Positions 20,707 to 29,072 of a stretch of 64,000 nucleotides of DNA are shown piece after piece (position 1 is the first letter of the stretch; every line of letters starts with the position of its first letter). This DNA comes from JADKAV01 sp037046735 (GTDB taxonomy: Bacteria > Actinomycetota > Actinomycetes > S36-B12 > UBA10799): positions 112,355 through 176,354 of the forward strand of contig JBAOHC010000022.1 in the NCBI GenBank assembly GCA_037046735.1, read 5' to 3'. The translations under genes and the position numbers were made by a program. The notes below the pieces were generated by a model. That model worked only from the letters and a program-made list of their open reading frames with translations, did not search any database and was not told where the DNA came from.

Positions 20707-21513
20707 ATGGAAGCCCCGGTCGTCGCAGTCCTGAGTCTCAAGGGAGGCGTGGGCAAGACCACCGTCACCTTGGGCATTGCCAGTGCTGCCATGCACGAGG
20801 GACGGCGGGTTCTCGTCGTCGATCTGGATCCGCAGGCGAACGCCACCGCCGGCCTGGCGGTGCCGCAGACGCATGACTTCTCGACCTCGGACGTGTTGTA
20901 TGACGGCCGGCCAGGTGTGGCCCTCGATGCGATCACGGCGACGGGCTGGGGTGAACTGGTCGACTGCATCCCGGCGGAACGGGCGCTGGAGCATCGGGCG
21001 GTTCCATCGGGCCACGATCCGGGCCGCCGTCTGCAGCGAGCCCTGCGCGGTGTGCGGGAACGCTACGACCTGATCCTGCTGGACTGCCCGCCATCGCTGG
21101 GTGAACTCACGCGCAACGCCCTGTTCGCCGCCACGCAGGCCGTCGTGGTCACGGAGCCGACGTACTTCGCGGTCCAGGGCGCCCAGCAGGCGGTGGAGGC
21201 CGTCTCGGTGGCCCGGCAGGAGGGGAACCGGGACCTGTCGGTGATCGCGATCGTCCCCAACCGGACTCGCGCCACCCAGTCCGAGCACCGGTACCGGCTA
21301 CAGGAGTTGCACGATGTGTTCGGCGATGTCGTGGCCGAACCGATCTCGGAACGCACCGCCATTCAGCAGGCGCAGGGTGCGGGCGTCCCCATCCATGCCT
21401 GGAAGAGCCGGGGAGCTGGTTCTGCGGCACGAACGTTCGACGACCTGCTGGGGCGCGTGGCCGATGTCACCGGCCGTGCCATGGTCACCGACCAAGCGAA
21501 ATCGGAGAGCTGA
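20707..21513 (+). CDS. Orphan ParA/Soj-family ATPase
   Basis: Deviant Walker ATPase of the ParA/MinD group, 268 residues. The P-loop KGGVGKTT (residues 12-19) has the signature lysine. Walker A' VVDLDPQAN is at about 37-45 and Walker B LLDCPPSLGEL at about 123-133. This is not the usual chromosomal parA, because no parB, gidB or rnpA lies nearby; instead a small basic protein gene overlaps its stop by 1 nt. Such pairs position plasmids, chromosome regions or large protein assemblies. The cargo here is unknown. Confidence 0.88.
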   Translation: MEAPVVAVLSLKGGVGKTTVTLGIASAAMHEGRRVLVVDLDPQANATAGLAVPQTHDFSTSDVLYDGRPGVALDAITATGWGELVDCIPAERALEHRAVPSGHDPGRRLQRALRGVRERYDLILLDCPPSLGELTRNALFAATQAVVVTEPTYFAVQGAQQAVEAVSVARQEGNRDLSVIAIVPNRTRATQSEHRYRLQELHDVFGDVVAEPISERTAIQQAQGAGVPIHAWKSRGAGSAARTFDDLLGRVADVTGRAMVTDQAKSES

Positions 21514-21818
21514 TGATCAATCCACCGCCTCGACCTGCATTGCGCAAGGCCCCGGACTCGGACGTCCATCCGGTAGCTGCGGCCCCTCCGGTCGTGCCCG
21601 CGCCACGCCCGGCCGAGTTGCGGCCCGTCATGGGGATCGGGGGGCACACCTCTGACACCCTCGTGCGGCGCGGGGCCAAGAAGGAGAAGAAGTCGACGCT
21701 TGAGGTCAAGGTCAGCAAGTCGGTGCTCAAGGCCGCCAGGCAGTCGGCAAAGGCCAAGGGCGACAGCCTCGATGACGTGGTCACGGCGGCGCTGCGCGGG
21801 TACATCGCTCGGGCTTGA
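21513..21818 (+). CDS. Small basic ParA-partner candidate with ribbon-helix-helix-like end
   Basis: 101 residues, start overlapping the parA stop (TGATGA). Residues 1-50 are Pro/Ala-rich and probably disordered. Residues about 53-65 are strongly basic (RRGAKKEKKS). The end (LEVKVSKSVLKAARQSAKAK, then DSLDDVVTAALRGYI) resembles a strand plus two helices as in RHH DNA-binding proteins. ParA ATPases are often stimulated by a short basic N-terminal peptide of a DNA-binding partner, so the coupling suggests that role (inference). Confidence 0.7.
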   Translation: MINPPPRPALRKAPDSDVHPVAAAPPVVPAPRPAELRPVMGIGGHTSDTLVRRGAKKEKKSTLEVKVSKSVLKAARQSAKAKGDSLDDVVTAALRGYIARA

Positions 21819-22001
21819 GGTCGCGACCCAGGCTCTTGCACCCCATGCGTTCGTCGGCGGTTGGTCGGTCATGGCCGCGACGTGCGGTGGCAAAGGACAA
21901 CAACATCGGAAGCAGGTGCCTGGAGGTCGCTCAAGGGGTGCGGGGCGCGAGACGACCGGATGTGGTGGTCACCCTAGTGCAAACGGGCGTCTGAGCTGGC
22001 G

Positions 22002-22655
22002 TCACGGCGCCAGCCGCTGCACCCTCCAGGCGCTCACATCGTCGAGATCAGCCGTCCCTGTGGAAGCGGTGCAGCGCAACCGGTCGTGCAGACGACTCGG
22101 TTGACCCTGCCAGAACTCCAGCGAGCGCGCGCGGACCAGGTAGCCGCCCCACTGGTCGGGGCGCGGCACATCGCCGGGAAATCGCGCGGCCGCCTCGTCG
22201 AGGCGCTGCCGCAGATACTGCTTGTCCGGGATCACCGCCGACTGCGACGAGGCCCAGGCGCCGAGCCGGGCCTCGCGGGGGCGGCTGGTGAAGTACGCAT
22301 CCGATTCGGCGCCGGGCAGACGTTCGGCGACGCCGGTCACTCGGACCTGCCGGTGCTGCGGCTGCCAGTGGAAACACAGCCCGATCTGGGGGTTCCCGGC
22401 GAGGTGCCGGCCCTTGTCGCTGTCGTAGTTGGTGAAGAAGACGAACCCGGTGGGGATCACTTCTTTGCACAGCAGGATCCGGACGTGGGGTTGCCCCGAC
22501 TCATCGACGGTGGCCGCGGCCATCGCGTTGGGTTCCTCGATGTTCGCGGCGACCGCCTCGTCGAGCCATTTGCGGAACTGTGCCAGCGGGGTGGCCGCGA
22601 GATCCTGCTCACCAAGGGGCTCGGACTGATAGTCGACTCTGCGAATCTCGTTCAT
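22002..22655 (-). CDS. pdxH: Pyridoxamine/pyridoxine 5'-phosphate oxidase
   Basis: FMN enzyme making pyridoxal 5'-phosphate from PNP or PMP. 217 residues, start at the ATG ending at 22655 with GAGG upstream on the minus strand. Conserved stretches are NAMAAATVDESGQPHVRILL, GFVFFTNYDSDKG (FMN/phosphate binding), QVRVTGVAERL, SRPREARLGAWAS, and the C-terminal EFWQGQPSRLHDR motif diagnostic of PdxH. Divergent from citrate synthase. Confidence 0.95.
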   Translation of the reverse strand: MNEIRRVDYQSEPLGEQDLAATPLAQFRKWLDEAVAANIEEPNAMAAATVDESGQPHVRILLCKEVIPTGFVFFTNYDSDKGRHLAGNPQIGLCFHWQPQHRQVRVTGVAERLPGAESDAYFTSRPREARLGAWASSQSAVIPDKQYLRQRLDEAAARFPGDVPRPDQWGGYLVRARSLEFWQGQPSRLHDRLRCTASTGTADLDDVSAWRVQRLAP

Positions 22656-22737
22656 TTCCGCCTCGGGGCCACGTGGTTGAACCTGTGGCACTAGGTTATT
22701 GACCTGAAGGTGTCTTCACGAACGCTGGAGTGTGCAG

Positions 22738-23880
22738 ATGAGTGATTTTGTGCAGGGTCTCGAGGGTGTCATTGCCTTCGAGACTGAGATCGCGGAGCCG
22801 GACAAGGAAGGTAGCTCACTGCGCTACCGCGGAGTGGACATCGAGGACCTGGTGGGTCGGGTGTCCTTCGGCAACGTCTGGGGTCTGCTCGTGGACAACG
22901 AGTTCAACCCCGGGCTGCCGCCGGCAGAGCAGTTCCCGATCCCTGTGCACTCCGGGGATGTCCGAGTCGATGTCCAGTCCGCGATCGCGATGCTGGCGCC
23001 CGCCTGGGGTCTGCAGCCCCTGCTGGACGTGGATGACGACACCGCCCGCGAGGACCTCGCCCACGTCTCCGTCATGGCGATGTCGTTCGTCGCCCAGTCC
23101 GCGCGCGGCCTCGGGCAGCCGATGGTGCCGCAGGCGCAGATCGACAAGGCCAAGACGATCGTCGAGCGCTTCATGGTGCGCTGGCGCGGCGAGCCGGACC
23201 CGCGCCACGTGCAGGCAGTCGATGCCTACTTCGTCTCCGCAGCCGAGCACGGAATGAACGCCTCGACCTTCACCTCACGGGTCATCGCCTCCACGGGAGC
23301 CGACGTCGCGGCAGCCATCTCGGGGGCGGTCGGAGCGATGAGCGGACCGTTGCACGGTGGTGCGCCCAGCCGGGTGCTCGGCATGATCGAGGAGATCGAA
23401 CGCTCGGGGGATGCCGAAGCCTACGTCAAGGGGGTGCTGGACCGCGGCGAACGCCTGATGGGTTTCGGACACCGCGTCTACCGGGCCGAGGACCCGCGGG
23501 CACGTGTCCTGCGGCGCACCGCCCGCGAACTCGACGCCCCCCGCTTCGAGGTCGCCGAGGCCCTCGAGAAGGCGGCCCTCAGCGAGCTGCGGGCACGCCG
23601 CCCGGATCGCGTCCTGGAGACGAACGTGGAGTTCTGGGCGGCTATCGTGCTCGACTTCGCGGAGGTCCCCGCGCACATGTTCACCTCCATGTTCACGTGT
23701 GCCCGGCTGGCGGGCTGGAGTGCCCACATCCTGGAGCAGAAGCGGACCGGTCGCCTGATCCGGCCGTCGGCACGGTACGTCGGCCCGGCGCCGCGCCGGC
23801 CGGAGGACGTCCCGGGCTGGGATCCGGTCATGGTCGCTCCCAGTGGTTACCAGCCGGAGGTCGGTTTCCGCGTCGAGTGA
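22738..23880 (+). CDS. Citrate synthase (CitA-like, citrate synthase 2)
   Basis: Condenses oxaloacetate and acetyl-CoA. 380 residues. I chose ATG 22738, with GGAG (22727-22730) 7 nt upstream, over GTG 22732. Landmarks are RYRGVDIEDLVGRVSFGNVW, GPLHGGAPSRVLGMIEEI with the active-site His, GFGHRVYRAEDPRARVL (second His), and a late Arg/Asp region (LETNVEFWAAIVLDFAEVP). The size and sequence fit the shorter second citrate synthase of Actinobacteria rather than GltA1; a 2-methylcitrate synthase role is less likely but not excluded. Confidence 0.9.
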   Translation: MSDFVQGLEGVIAFETEIAEPDKEGSSLRYRGVDIEDLVGRVSFGNVWGLLVDNEFNPGLPPAEQFPIPVHSGDVRVDVQSAIAMLAPAWGLQPLLDVDDDTAREDLAHVSVMAMSFVAQSARGLGQPMVPQAQIDKAKTIVERFMVRWRGEPDPRHVQAVDAYFVSAAEHGMNASTFTSRVIASTGADVAAAISGAVGAMSGPLHGGAPSRVLGMIEEIERSGDAEAYVKGVLDRGERLMGFGHRVYRAEDPRARVLRRTARELDAPRFEVAEALEKAALSELRARRPDRVLETNVEFWAAIVLDFAEVPAHMFTSMFTCARLAGWSAHILEQKRTGRLIRPSARYVGPAPRRPEDVPGWDPVMVAPSGYQPEVGFRVE

Positions 23881-23935
23881 GCTGTGCGGCGCTGACGTCG
23901 GTGGGGTGAGCCGGGAGCAACGGGGGCCGACGATC

Positions 23936-23950
23936 TAGCCTAGAGGGGTG
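23936..23950 (+). promoter_or_regulatory. Probable leaderless promoter of serC
   Basis: TAGCCT (23936-23941), 6 nt, then the GTG start. The GAGGGG directly touching the GTG is too close to act as an SD. Confidence 0.5.
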
Positions 23951-25066
23951 ACTGAATTGCAGATCCCCGCTGACCTCAAACCCGCTGACGGCCGTTTCGG
24001 CAGCGGACCATCCAAGGTGCGACAGGCGCAGGTCGACGCTTTGGCATCCGCCGCACCTACGTTCTTGGGCACCTCGCATCGAAAGCCAGGAGTGAAGAAT
24101 GAGGTGAAGCGCCTACGGGCGGGACTGCGGGAGTTGTTCGCCCTGCCGGACGGCTACGAGGTCGTGCTCGGCAACGGGGGATCCACCGCGTTCTGGGACA
24201 TCGCCACGTTCGGTCTGATCAAGGACCGCGGGCAGTTCCTCTCGTTCGGAGAGTTCGGCAGCAAGTTCGCCAAGGCCGCCCAGACGGCGCCGCATCTGGG
24301 CGAACAGGACATCCGCACCTTCGAGCCGGGTACCGCCGGTCCCTTCGCGCCCAGCGCTGAGTACGACGTGTACGCAAGCCCCCACAACGAGACCAGTACC
24401 GGGGTGGCGATCCCCGCGGTGCGCCCAGCGGGATCGGCGCAGGCGCTGGTGATGTTCGACGCGACCTCGGCCGCGGGTGGTCTGCTCGTGGACCCCCACG
24501 ACTTCGATGTCTACTACTTCGCGCCGCAGAAGAGTTTCGGCTCCGACGGCGGCCTGTGGTTCGCGCTCATGTCACCAGCCGCGCTCGAGCGTGCCGCCCA
24601 GATCAAAGCGACCCACCGCTGGATGCCGGCCTTCCTGGACATCAACATCGCCATCGACAACTCGGTGCAGGAGCAGACGTACAACACGCCCGCACTGGCC
24701 ACGATCTTCCTGATGGCCGAGCAGGTGGACTGGTTCAACGGCAACGGCGGCTTGTCGTGGTCGGCTGGGCGCAGCGCGCAGAGTGCCGCGAACCTGTACG
24801 GCTGGGCGGAGTCACGCGATTTCGCCAGCCCCTACGTGACCGACGAGGCGCTGCGGTCGAACGTGGTCGGCACCATCGACTTCGCCGATGGTATCGACGC
24901 CGCGGCGGTGGCCAAGGTGCTGCGCGCCAACGGCATCGTGGATGTGGAGCCCTACCGCAAGTTGGGGCGCAATCAGCTTCGCGTGGCGATGTTCCCCGCG
25001 GTGGATCCCGATGATGTGACCGCGCTCACGGCCAGCATCGACTGGGTTGTGCAGAACCTGACATAG
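23948..25066 (+). CDS. serC: Phosphoserine aminotransferase
   Basis: PLP enzyme of serine biosynthesis that converts 3-phosphohydroxypyruvate and glutamate to phosphoserine; also used for vitamin B6 synthesis. 372 residues, the mycobacterial-type SerC. RFGSGPSKVRQAQVDAL and LGTSHRKPGVKNEV near the N-terminus, EVVLGNGGSTAFWDIATF, ASPHNETSTGV, and YYFAPQKSFGSDGGLW with the Schiff-base lysine. C-terminus NQLRVAMFPAVDPDDV is typical. It starts a run of same-strand genes, 12 nt before the next. Confidence 0.95.
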   Translation: MTELQIPADLKPADGRFGSGPSKVRQAQVDALASAAPTFLGTSHRKPGVKNEVKRLRAGLRELFALPDGYEVVLGNGGSTAFWDIATFGLIKDRGQFLSFGEFGSKFAKAAQTAPHLGEQDIRTFEPGTAGPFAPSAEYDVYASPHNETSTGVAIPAVRPAGSAQALVMFDATSAAGGLLVDPHDFDVYYFAPQKSFGSDGGLWFALMSPAALERAAQIKATHRWMPAFLDINIAIDNSVQEQTYNTPALATIFLMAEQVDWFNGNGGLSWSAGRSAQSAANLYGWAESRDFASPYVTDEALRSNVVGTIDFADGIDAAAVAKVLRANGIVDVEPYRKLGRNQLRVAMFPAVDPDDVTALTASIDWVVQNLT

Positions 25067-25078
25067 CCTGGGAGCACC

Positions 25079-25534
25079 ATGAGTGACTATCCCACGATGC
25101 AGATCCCGCCCTCCGGCCCTCCGGAGGAGCCCGAACCTGAGCAGAAGACGTCCAAACTGCCGATCATCGTGGCAGTGCTGCTGGCGATCCTGTTGGGTCT
25201 GGGCGCCGGAGCACTGTGGGCGTCCCGTAGCAACTCCAGTGACCCGGATCCGACGGCCACGCCGACGATGACGCGGTCCGCGTCGCCCACCCGAACGACA
25301 GCGGCGCCCACCACGGCGGCGCCCACGACCGTGGCCCCCACCTCGGCGGCACCGACCTCCGCTACCGCGACGCCCACCCCCGCGAGCCCGACGCCCACGC
25401 CAACTCCCACGAAGACGCCTAAGCCCACGGTGACGACCAGCAGCCCGCCGCTGGAGGAGGAGGTCGAACCGACCCAAGCGCCCCCGTCGGCGGTCTCCGG
25501 TGAGGGTGACTTCGAGACGTCCGGGGCTCCGTGA
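25079..25534 (+). CDS. Membrane-anchored Pro/Thr-rich protein
   Basis: 151 residues, no recognised family. A short cytoplasmic N-terminus rich in Pro and Glu is followed by one TM helix (LPIIVAVLLAILLGLGAGAL, about residues 27-46), then a low-complexity Thr/Pro/Ala tail to the end that is probably extracellular and perhaps O-mannosylated. Near the C-terminus is an acidic patch (LEEEVEPTQ). Likely a single-pass envelope protein; function unknown. Confidence 0.75.
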   Translation: MSDYPTMQIPPSGPPEEPEPEQKTSKLPIIVAVLLAILLGLGAGALWASRSNSSDPDPTATPTMTRSASPTRTTAAPTTAAPTTVAPTSAAPTSATATPTPASPTPTPTPTKTPKPTVTTSSPPLEEEVEPTQAPPSAVSGEGDFETSGAP

Positions 25535-25535
25535 G

Positions 25536-25622
25536 GTGAATCCGCGGACTCGGCGGCTGGTCACCCTCGGTGTGCTCATCGGCCTCATCGTGCTGATCGT
25601 GGTCTTGGCTGCCATCCGCTGA
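25536..25622 (+). CDS. Candidate 28-residue membrane peptide
   Basis: A small frame reading VNPRTRRLVTLGVLIGL then IVLIVVLAAIR: three arginines followed by one hydrophobic helix. The GTG at 25536 is 2 nt after the previous stop, so it could be translated by coupling; a GTG at 25506 is another possible start. It has the make-up of a small membrane protein, but there is no independent evidence of expression. Confidence 0.45.
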   Translation: MNPRTRRLVTLGVLIGLIVLIVVLAAIR

Positions 25623-25643
25623 GCCGTGCGAAATCACCGGTAG

Positions 25644-25658
25644 TACGGTCGGAGAGTG
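25644..25658 (+). promoter_or_regulatory. Probable leaderless promoter of the DUF2530 gene
   Basis: TACGGT (25644-25649), 6 nt, then the GTG start. Confidence 0.5.
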
Positions 25659-25880
25659 GACGTGGAGCCCTTGGACGAGGACGGCGTTGTTGCCGTCGCC
25701 AGTGGGACGCTCGCGTGGCTCGTGGCCTTCGCCGTCATGGCGTTGTTCTTCCGCGATGATCTCGCAGCGCACAACACCAGTTGGTGGCTCGCCGTCTGCT
25801 TGGTCGGGGTGGTTCTGGGTGCGCTGGGTCTGGCGTACACCATCCGTCGGCGCACCGTGTACCGGAAGGCTCGTCAGTGA
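25656..25880 (+). CDS. DUF2530 family small membrane protein
   Basis: 74 residues with two TM helices (about 14-32 and 44-61) and a basic C-terminus (YTIRRRTVYRKARQ). Length, topology and the FRDDLAAHNTSWWLAVCLVG region agree with the actinobacterial DUF2530 family, whose function is unknown. It overlaps the DUF3027 gene by 4 nt (GTGA). Confidence 0.75.
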   Translation: MDVEPLDEDGVVAVASGTLAWLVAFAVMALFFRDDLAAHNTSWWLAVCLVGVVLGALGLAYTIRRRTVYRKARQ

Positions 25881-26908
25881 GTGATGACATAGAACTGCCA
25901 ACGCTCGTCGTTGGGCGTGAGCGAGCGGCGGCCGTCACTGACGAGGTGGACTGGTCAGCCGATGAGCAATGTGCCGGTGCGGTCGAGGTGGCCCGGCAGG
26001 CCCTGCTCGAAGAGGTCGACGCCAGTCAGATCGGCGATCCGGTCGGGTTGGTGGCGGAAGGGCCCTTGGTGGTCACCCACTACTTCGACGGGTATGTGCC
26101 CGGATATGTGGGATGGCGCTGGGCGGTGACCCTGACCCGCGCGCCGGACTCCGAGGTGGTCACCGTTGACGAGACGGCGCTGGTTCCTGACGAACACGCA
26201 TTGCTGGCACCGATCTGGCTGCCATGGAAGAACCGCATCCGGTCCGGGGACCTGGGTGCCGGTGACGTCATGGTCACCGAGGTCGATGACCCCCGCCTGG
26301 TCGCTGGTCTGACCGACAACGATGCGCCCGATCCGCAGGACCCCGTGCTGCTCCCGCCGCAGTGGGAGCTCGGGTTGGGCCGCGAACGGATGCTCAGTCC
26401 GCAGGGCCGCAGCGAGGCGGCCCACCGCTGGTACCGCGAGGTCGGGCCCCGGTCCCAGATCGCGCGCGCAGCCGATCTGGACTGCGCCACCTGCGGATTC
26501 CTGCTGCTCATCGGCGGACCGATGGGGCAGGCCTTCGGTATCTGCGCCAATGGCTTCTCGCCGGTCGACGGCCGCATCGTGGCGATGGACTTCGGATGTG
26601 GTGCGCACAGCGAAACCGTGGAGCGCCCCATGGTCCCGGTCGCCGAGATCGTGGTTGATGAGGTGGGTTACGACCAGGTGAGCGCGGACGAGCCGGCTGA
26701 ACCGGACGAGACCGTGACGCAGGACGACGAGCACGACGCCGAGGTCAGTGAGCCAGCCGACGAGTCGGTGTCCCAAGAGGCCACCGGTGATGACCTCGAC
26801 GTCGCCGCCAGCGAGACCGAGGAGCCCGCCGAAACGCCGCAGGTGCACAACGGCGCCGACCAGGATCATGAAACGATGGTGGGGACCGATCCCGAGGAGG
26901 GCTCATGA
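25877..26908 (+). CDS. DUF3027 family protein
   Basis: 343 residues. The frame is open further upstream, but GTG 25877 overlaps the previous stop and has GGAAGG at SD distance. The conserved DUF3027 core covers about residues 25-255: GYVGWRWAVTLTRAPDSEVV, LAPIWLPWKNRIRSGDLGAG, LSPQGRSEAAHRWYREVGP, a CATCGF motif and FGCGAHSE that could hold a metal. Residues 260-343 are an acidic disordered tail (EPDETVTQDDEHDAEVSEP). Function unknown. DUF2530, DUF3027, DUF2771 and a cold-shock gene commonly lie together in Actinobacteria. Confidence 0.85.
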   Translation: MSDDIELPTLVVGRERAAAVTDEVDWSADEQCAGAVEVARQALLEEVDASQIGDPVGLVAEGPLVVTHYFDGYVPGYVGWRWAVTLTRAPDSEVVTVDETALVPDEHALLAPIWLPWKNRIRSGDLGAGDVMVTEVDDPRLVAGLTDNDAPDPQDPVLLPPQWELGLGRERMLSPQGRSEAAHRWYREVGPRSQIARAADLDCATCGFLLLIGGPMGQAFGICANGFSPVDGRIVAMDFGCGAHSETVERPMVPVAEIVVDEVGYDQVSADEPAEPDETVTQDDEHDAEVSEPADESVSQEATGDDLDVAASETEEPAETPQVHNGADQDHETMVGTDPEEGS

Positions 26909-27354
26909 AGAAGGTGGCCGGTGTGGTCATGGCAGTTGCCGCGACAGCCGCGTTGGCGTCGTGCGAGAAGCCGCCGCCGCGGGTGACCTTCGTGACCGGG
27001 ACCACCTCGGAGTGGGTGGCCCCGACCTGTTTCTCCTGGGATGGCCAGGTCGACGCGCAGCAGTGCCTCACCGACGCTGCCCAGAAGGCTGCCAGCGGTC
27101 AGACAGTGCGCTTGAACGTCGTGCCCGACAACACCGTCGGCATCAGCGTGGATCCCTCGGTGGCTGAGAGCGGGTGGACGCCGGTCCTGGCGGGGACGCC
27201 CCTTACCGAGCAACCGCTGACGGACACCTACTTCCGTTTCACGTTCCCACGGGTGCAGCCCAACGACCAGGGGTATCCGTTGGCCGTGGTCGTCCAGGGC
27301 GACACCGATCCCGGCGTCTGGGCCGTGCGGATCGACGTGCAGAAGACCGGCTGA
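26905..27354 (+). CDS. DUF2771-like lipoprotein
   Basis: 149 residues, start overlapping the DUF3027 stop by 4 nt (ATGA). The signal peptide ends in the lipobox LASC (Cys at residue 19-20), so it should be lipidated and anchored outside the membrane. The domain (PRVTFVTGTTSEWVAPTCFS, DTYFRFTFPRVQP, WAVRIDVQKTG) looks like a small beta-sandwich. Family assignment rests on the lipobox, size and neighbours; function unknown. Confidence 0.75.
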   Translation: MKKVAGVVMAVAATAALASCEKPPPRVTFVTGTTSEWVAPTCFSWDGQVDAQQCLTDAAQKAASGQTVRLNVVPDNTVGISVDPSVAESGWTPVLAGTPLTEQPLTDTYFRFTFPRVQPNDQGYPLAVVVQGDTDPGVWAVRIDVQKTG

Positions 27355-27363
27355 GCCGGCCCG

Positions 27364-27741
27364 TCAGACGTCCAGCTGATCGGCGACGGCCCGCAGCAGC
27401 CGCGCGGTCTTCTGGGCCTTGGCGTCCTCGGGGTAACGGCCCGAGCGCAGTTGATTACCGATGCCGTCGAGCAGTTTGATCAGATCTTCGACCACCGGGC
27501 TCATCTCTTCAGCGGGACGCCGGCGTGCCTTCACGACGCTGACCTGCTCGAGCAGCGTCACGGACAGCGCCTGCTTACCCTTGCGGCCGTCGACCACGCC
27601 GAACTGCACCTTGGAGCCTGGCTTGAGTGCCACCCCAGGCTCGACGGCGCTGGCATGCACGAACACCTCGCCGCCGTCATCGTCGGCAAGGAAACCGAAA
27701 CCCTTGTCGGTGTCGAACCATTTGACTGTGCCGGAAGGCAT
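27364..27741 (-). CDS. Cold-shock domain protein with C-terminal helical extension
   Basis: Nucleic-acid-binding CSD protein, 125 residues against about 67 for a minimal CspA. RNP1 is KGFGFL and RNP2 is VFVHAS, within residues 1-66 (SGTVKWFDTDKGFGFLADDD). Residues 70-125 form a charged helical extension (VEDLIKLLDGIGNQL, AQKTARLLRAVADQLDV) found in actinobacterial CSD proteins next to DUF3027. SD AGGAG is 8 nt from the ATG, and a TAGACT -10 box gives a leader of about 26 nt. Confidence 0.9.
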   Translation of the reverse strand: MPSGTVKWFDTDKGFGFLADDDGGEVFVHASAVEPGVALKPGSKVQFGVVDGRKGKQALSVTLLEQVSVVKARRRPAEEMSPVVEDLIKLLDGIGNQLRSGRYPEDAKAQKTARLLRAVADQLDV

Positions 27742-27773
27742 GCGAATAACTCCTAGAACTGGGATAAACCACC

Positions 27774-27779
27774 AGTCTA
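27774..27779 (-). promoter_or_regulatory. -10 box of the cold-shock gene
   Basis: TAGACT on the minus strand, 32 nt upstream of the ATG. Unlike many genes here, this transcript should have a short leader with an AGGAG SD. Confidence 0.45.
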
Positions 27780-27795
27780 CCCGTTGCGCGGCAGG

Positions 27796-28467
27796 TCAGT
27801 ACCCGCCCTCGTCGCTGCCTCCGGCCAGCACCGCGGCGGTTCCGGACAGACCCAACCGGGACGCACCGGCGTCCACCATGGCCACTGCTGTGGCCCAGTC
27901 CCGGATGGCTCCGCTGGCCTTCACCCCGAGGGCGTCGCCCACGGTGGCGCGCATCAAGGAGACCGCATGGGCCGAAGCGCCACCTGCAGGATGGAACCCG
28001 GTCGACGTCTTGACGAAGTCGGCCCCCACGTCCACACACACCCGGCACACCTCGACAATCTGCTGATCCGTCAGCGCTGCCGATTCGATGATCACTTTGA
28101 GCAGCGCCTGGGGGATGGCTTCGCGCACCGCGGTCACGTCGGCGTGGACCGCAGCCCAGTCCCCGGCGATCGCGTTGCCGATGTCGATGACCATGTCGAC
28201 CTCATCGGCGCCCTCGGTGACCGACCGGGCGGCCTCCATGGCCTTCACGGACGGCTTGTGCTTGCCGCTGGGGAACCCGCACACCGTCGCGACGGCCACG
28301 CCATCGAGCCAGCCTGGACCCAACGGCAAGAAGGACGGGGATACACAGACGCTGAAGACGCCGAGCTCTTGGGCTTGCGCGCACAACGCCTCGACCTCGG
28401 CGGTTGTGGCCTCAGGCTTGAGCAGCGTGTGGTCGACCATGGCTGCCATTTCGGAGGGAGTGATCAT
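27796..28467 (-). CDS. deoC: Deoxyribose-phosphate aldolase
   Basis: Class I aldolase that cleaves 2-deoxyribose 5-phosphate to acetaldehyde and glyceraldehyde 3-phosphate. 223 residues. MVDHTLLKPEATTAEVEALC at the N-terminus, VCGFPSGKHKP, EVDMVIDIGNAIAGDW and KVIIESAALTDQQI. The Schiff-base lysine is in FVKTSTGFHPAGG, and a second lysine in GVKASGAIRDW. Last gene of the minus-strand nucleoside operon; its AGGAG SD overlaps the end of the barstar gene 8 nt upstream. Confidence 0.95.
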   Translation of the reverse strand: MITPSEMAAMVDHTLLKPEATTAEVEALCAQAQELGVFSVCVSPSFLPLGPGWLDGVAVATVCGFPSGKHKPSVKAMEAARSVTEGADEVDMVIDIGNAIAGDWAAVHADVTAVREAIPQALLKVIIESAALTDQQIVEVCRVCVDVGADFVKTSTGFHPAGGASAHAVSLMRATVGDALGVKASGAIRDWATAVAMVDAGASRLGLSGTAAVLAGGSDEGGY

Positions 28468-28475
28468 GGGTTCTC

Positions 28476-29072
28476 CTAATAGGGGATGAAGGTGATGAGC
28501 GTGCCATGCGGGTCGAACACGTCGATGCTGGTCTCGTTCTGGACGAAGCCGTGGTCAGCGGCGAGCAGACGGCGCACTAGCCCCGCCAACGATGCCACCG
28601 CCATGACCGGCCCGATGCCGGGGTGGAACGCGTCGACTTCGACGAGTTCGATGAGGACGGCGTCGCCTTCGCAGCGGTGACCGGCGACCTGCAAGCCGAT
28701 CGTGCGCCAGAACTCCTGCGCCGCTGGAAGACCTCCGATCGGGATCGCCACCCGATCCTGGGCCACTGCGAAGTCCGGTTGGGGCTCATCCTGGACGGCA
28801 TCCACGATCACCACGTCGGCCCCGTCCTGGAAGCTGGCATCCAGAATCTCGACGGCCGTGTCCCGGACGTCGGCGGGCAGTCCCGCGGCGCCGGTCCATA
28901 CGACCAGCACCGGTCGGCGCTGGTCGGCGAAGTCTCGGGCACACTCCTCGAAGGCGTCCCAGTTGTGCCCGAAGTACGCGGGAAAACCCAGGTCGCGGGC
29001 CACGGCGACCAGGAACGAGGCCTTGTCGGTGGCGTCGCGGGTATCCAGGACCACGATTTGCGGGCTGCTCAC
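28476..29072 (-). CDS. Barstar-like ribonuclease inhibitor with C-terminal VOC-like domain
   Basis: 198 residues from the GTG ending at 29072, overlapping the RNase stop by 4 nt (GTGA). Residues 1-95 are barstar-like: VVLDTRDATDKASFLVAVAR, then FPAYFGHNWDAFEECARDF, the family's helix that plugs the RNase active site, then RRPVLVVWTGAAGL. Residues about 110-198 (VAIPIGGLPAAQEFWRTIGL to ETSIDVFDPHGTLITFIPY) look like a VOC/glyoxalase half-module. Cytoplasmic immunity to the adjacent RNase is the likely role. The fusion is unusual; the added domain has no assigned ligand. Confidence 0.85.
   Translation of the reverse strand: MSSPQIVVLDTRDATDKASFLVAVARDLGFPAYFGHNWDAFEECARDFADQRRPVLVVWTGAAGLPADVRDTAVEILDASFQDGADVVIVDAVQDEPQPDFAVAQDRVAIPIGGLPAAQEFWRTIGLQVAGHRCEGDAVLIELVEVDAFHPGIGPVMAVASLAGLVRRLLAADHGFVQNETSIDVFDPHGTLITFIPY

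Noticed and set aside
20707..21818. Plasmid or phage remnant
   Set aside because: Only parA and its partner are present; no replication, integrase or attachment sequences nearby, and base composition is like the neighbours.
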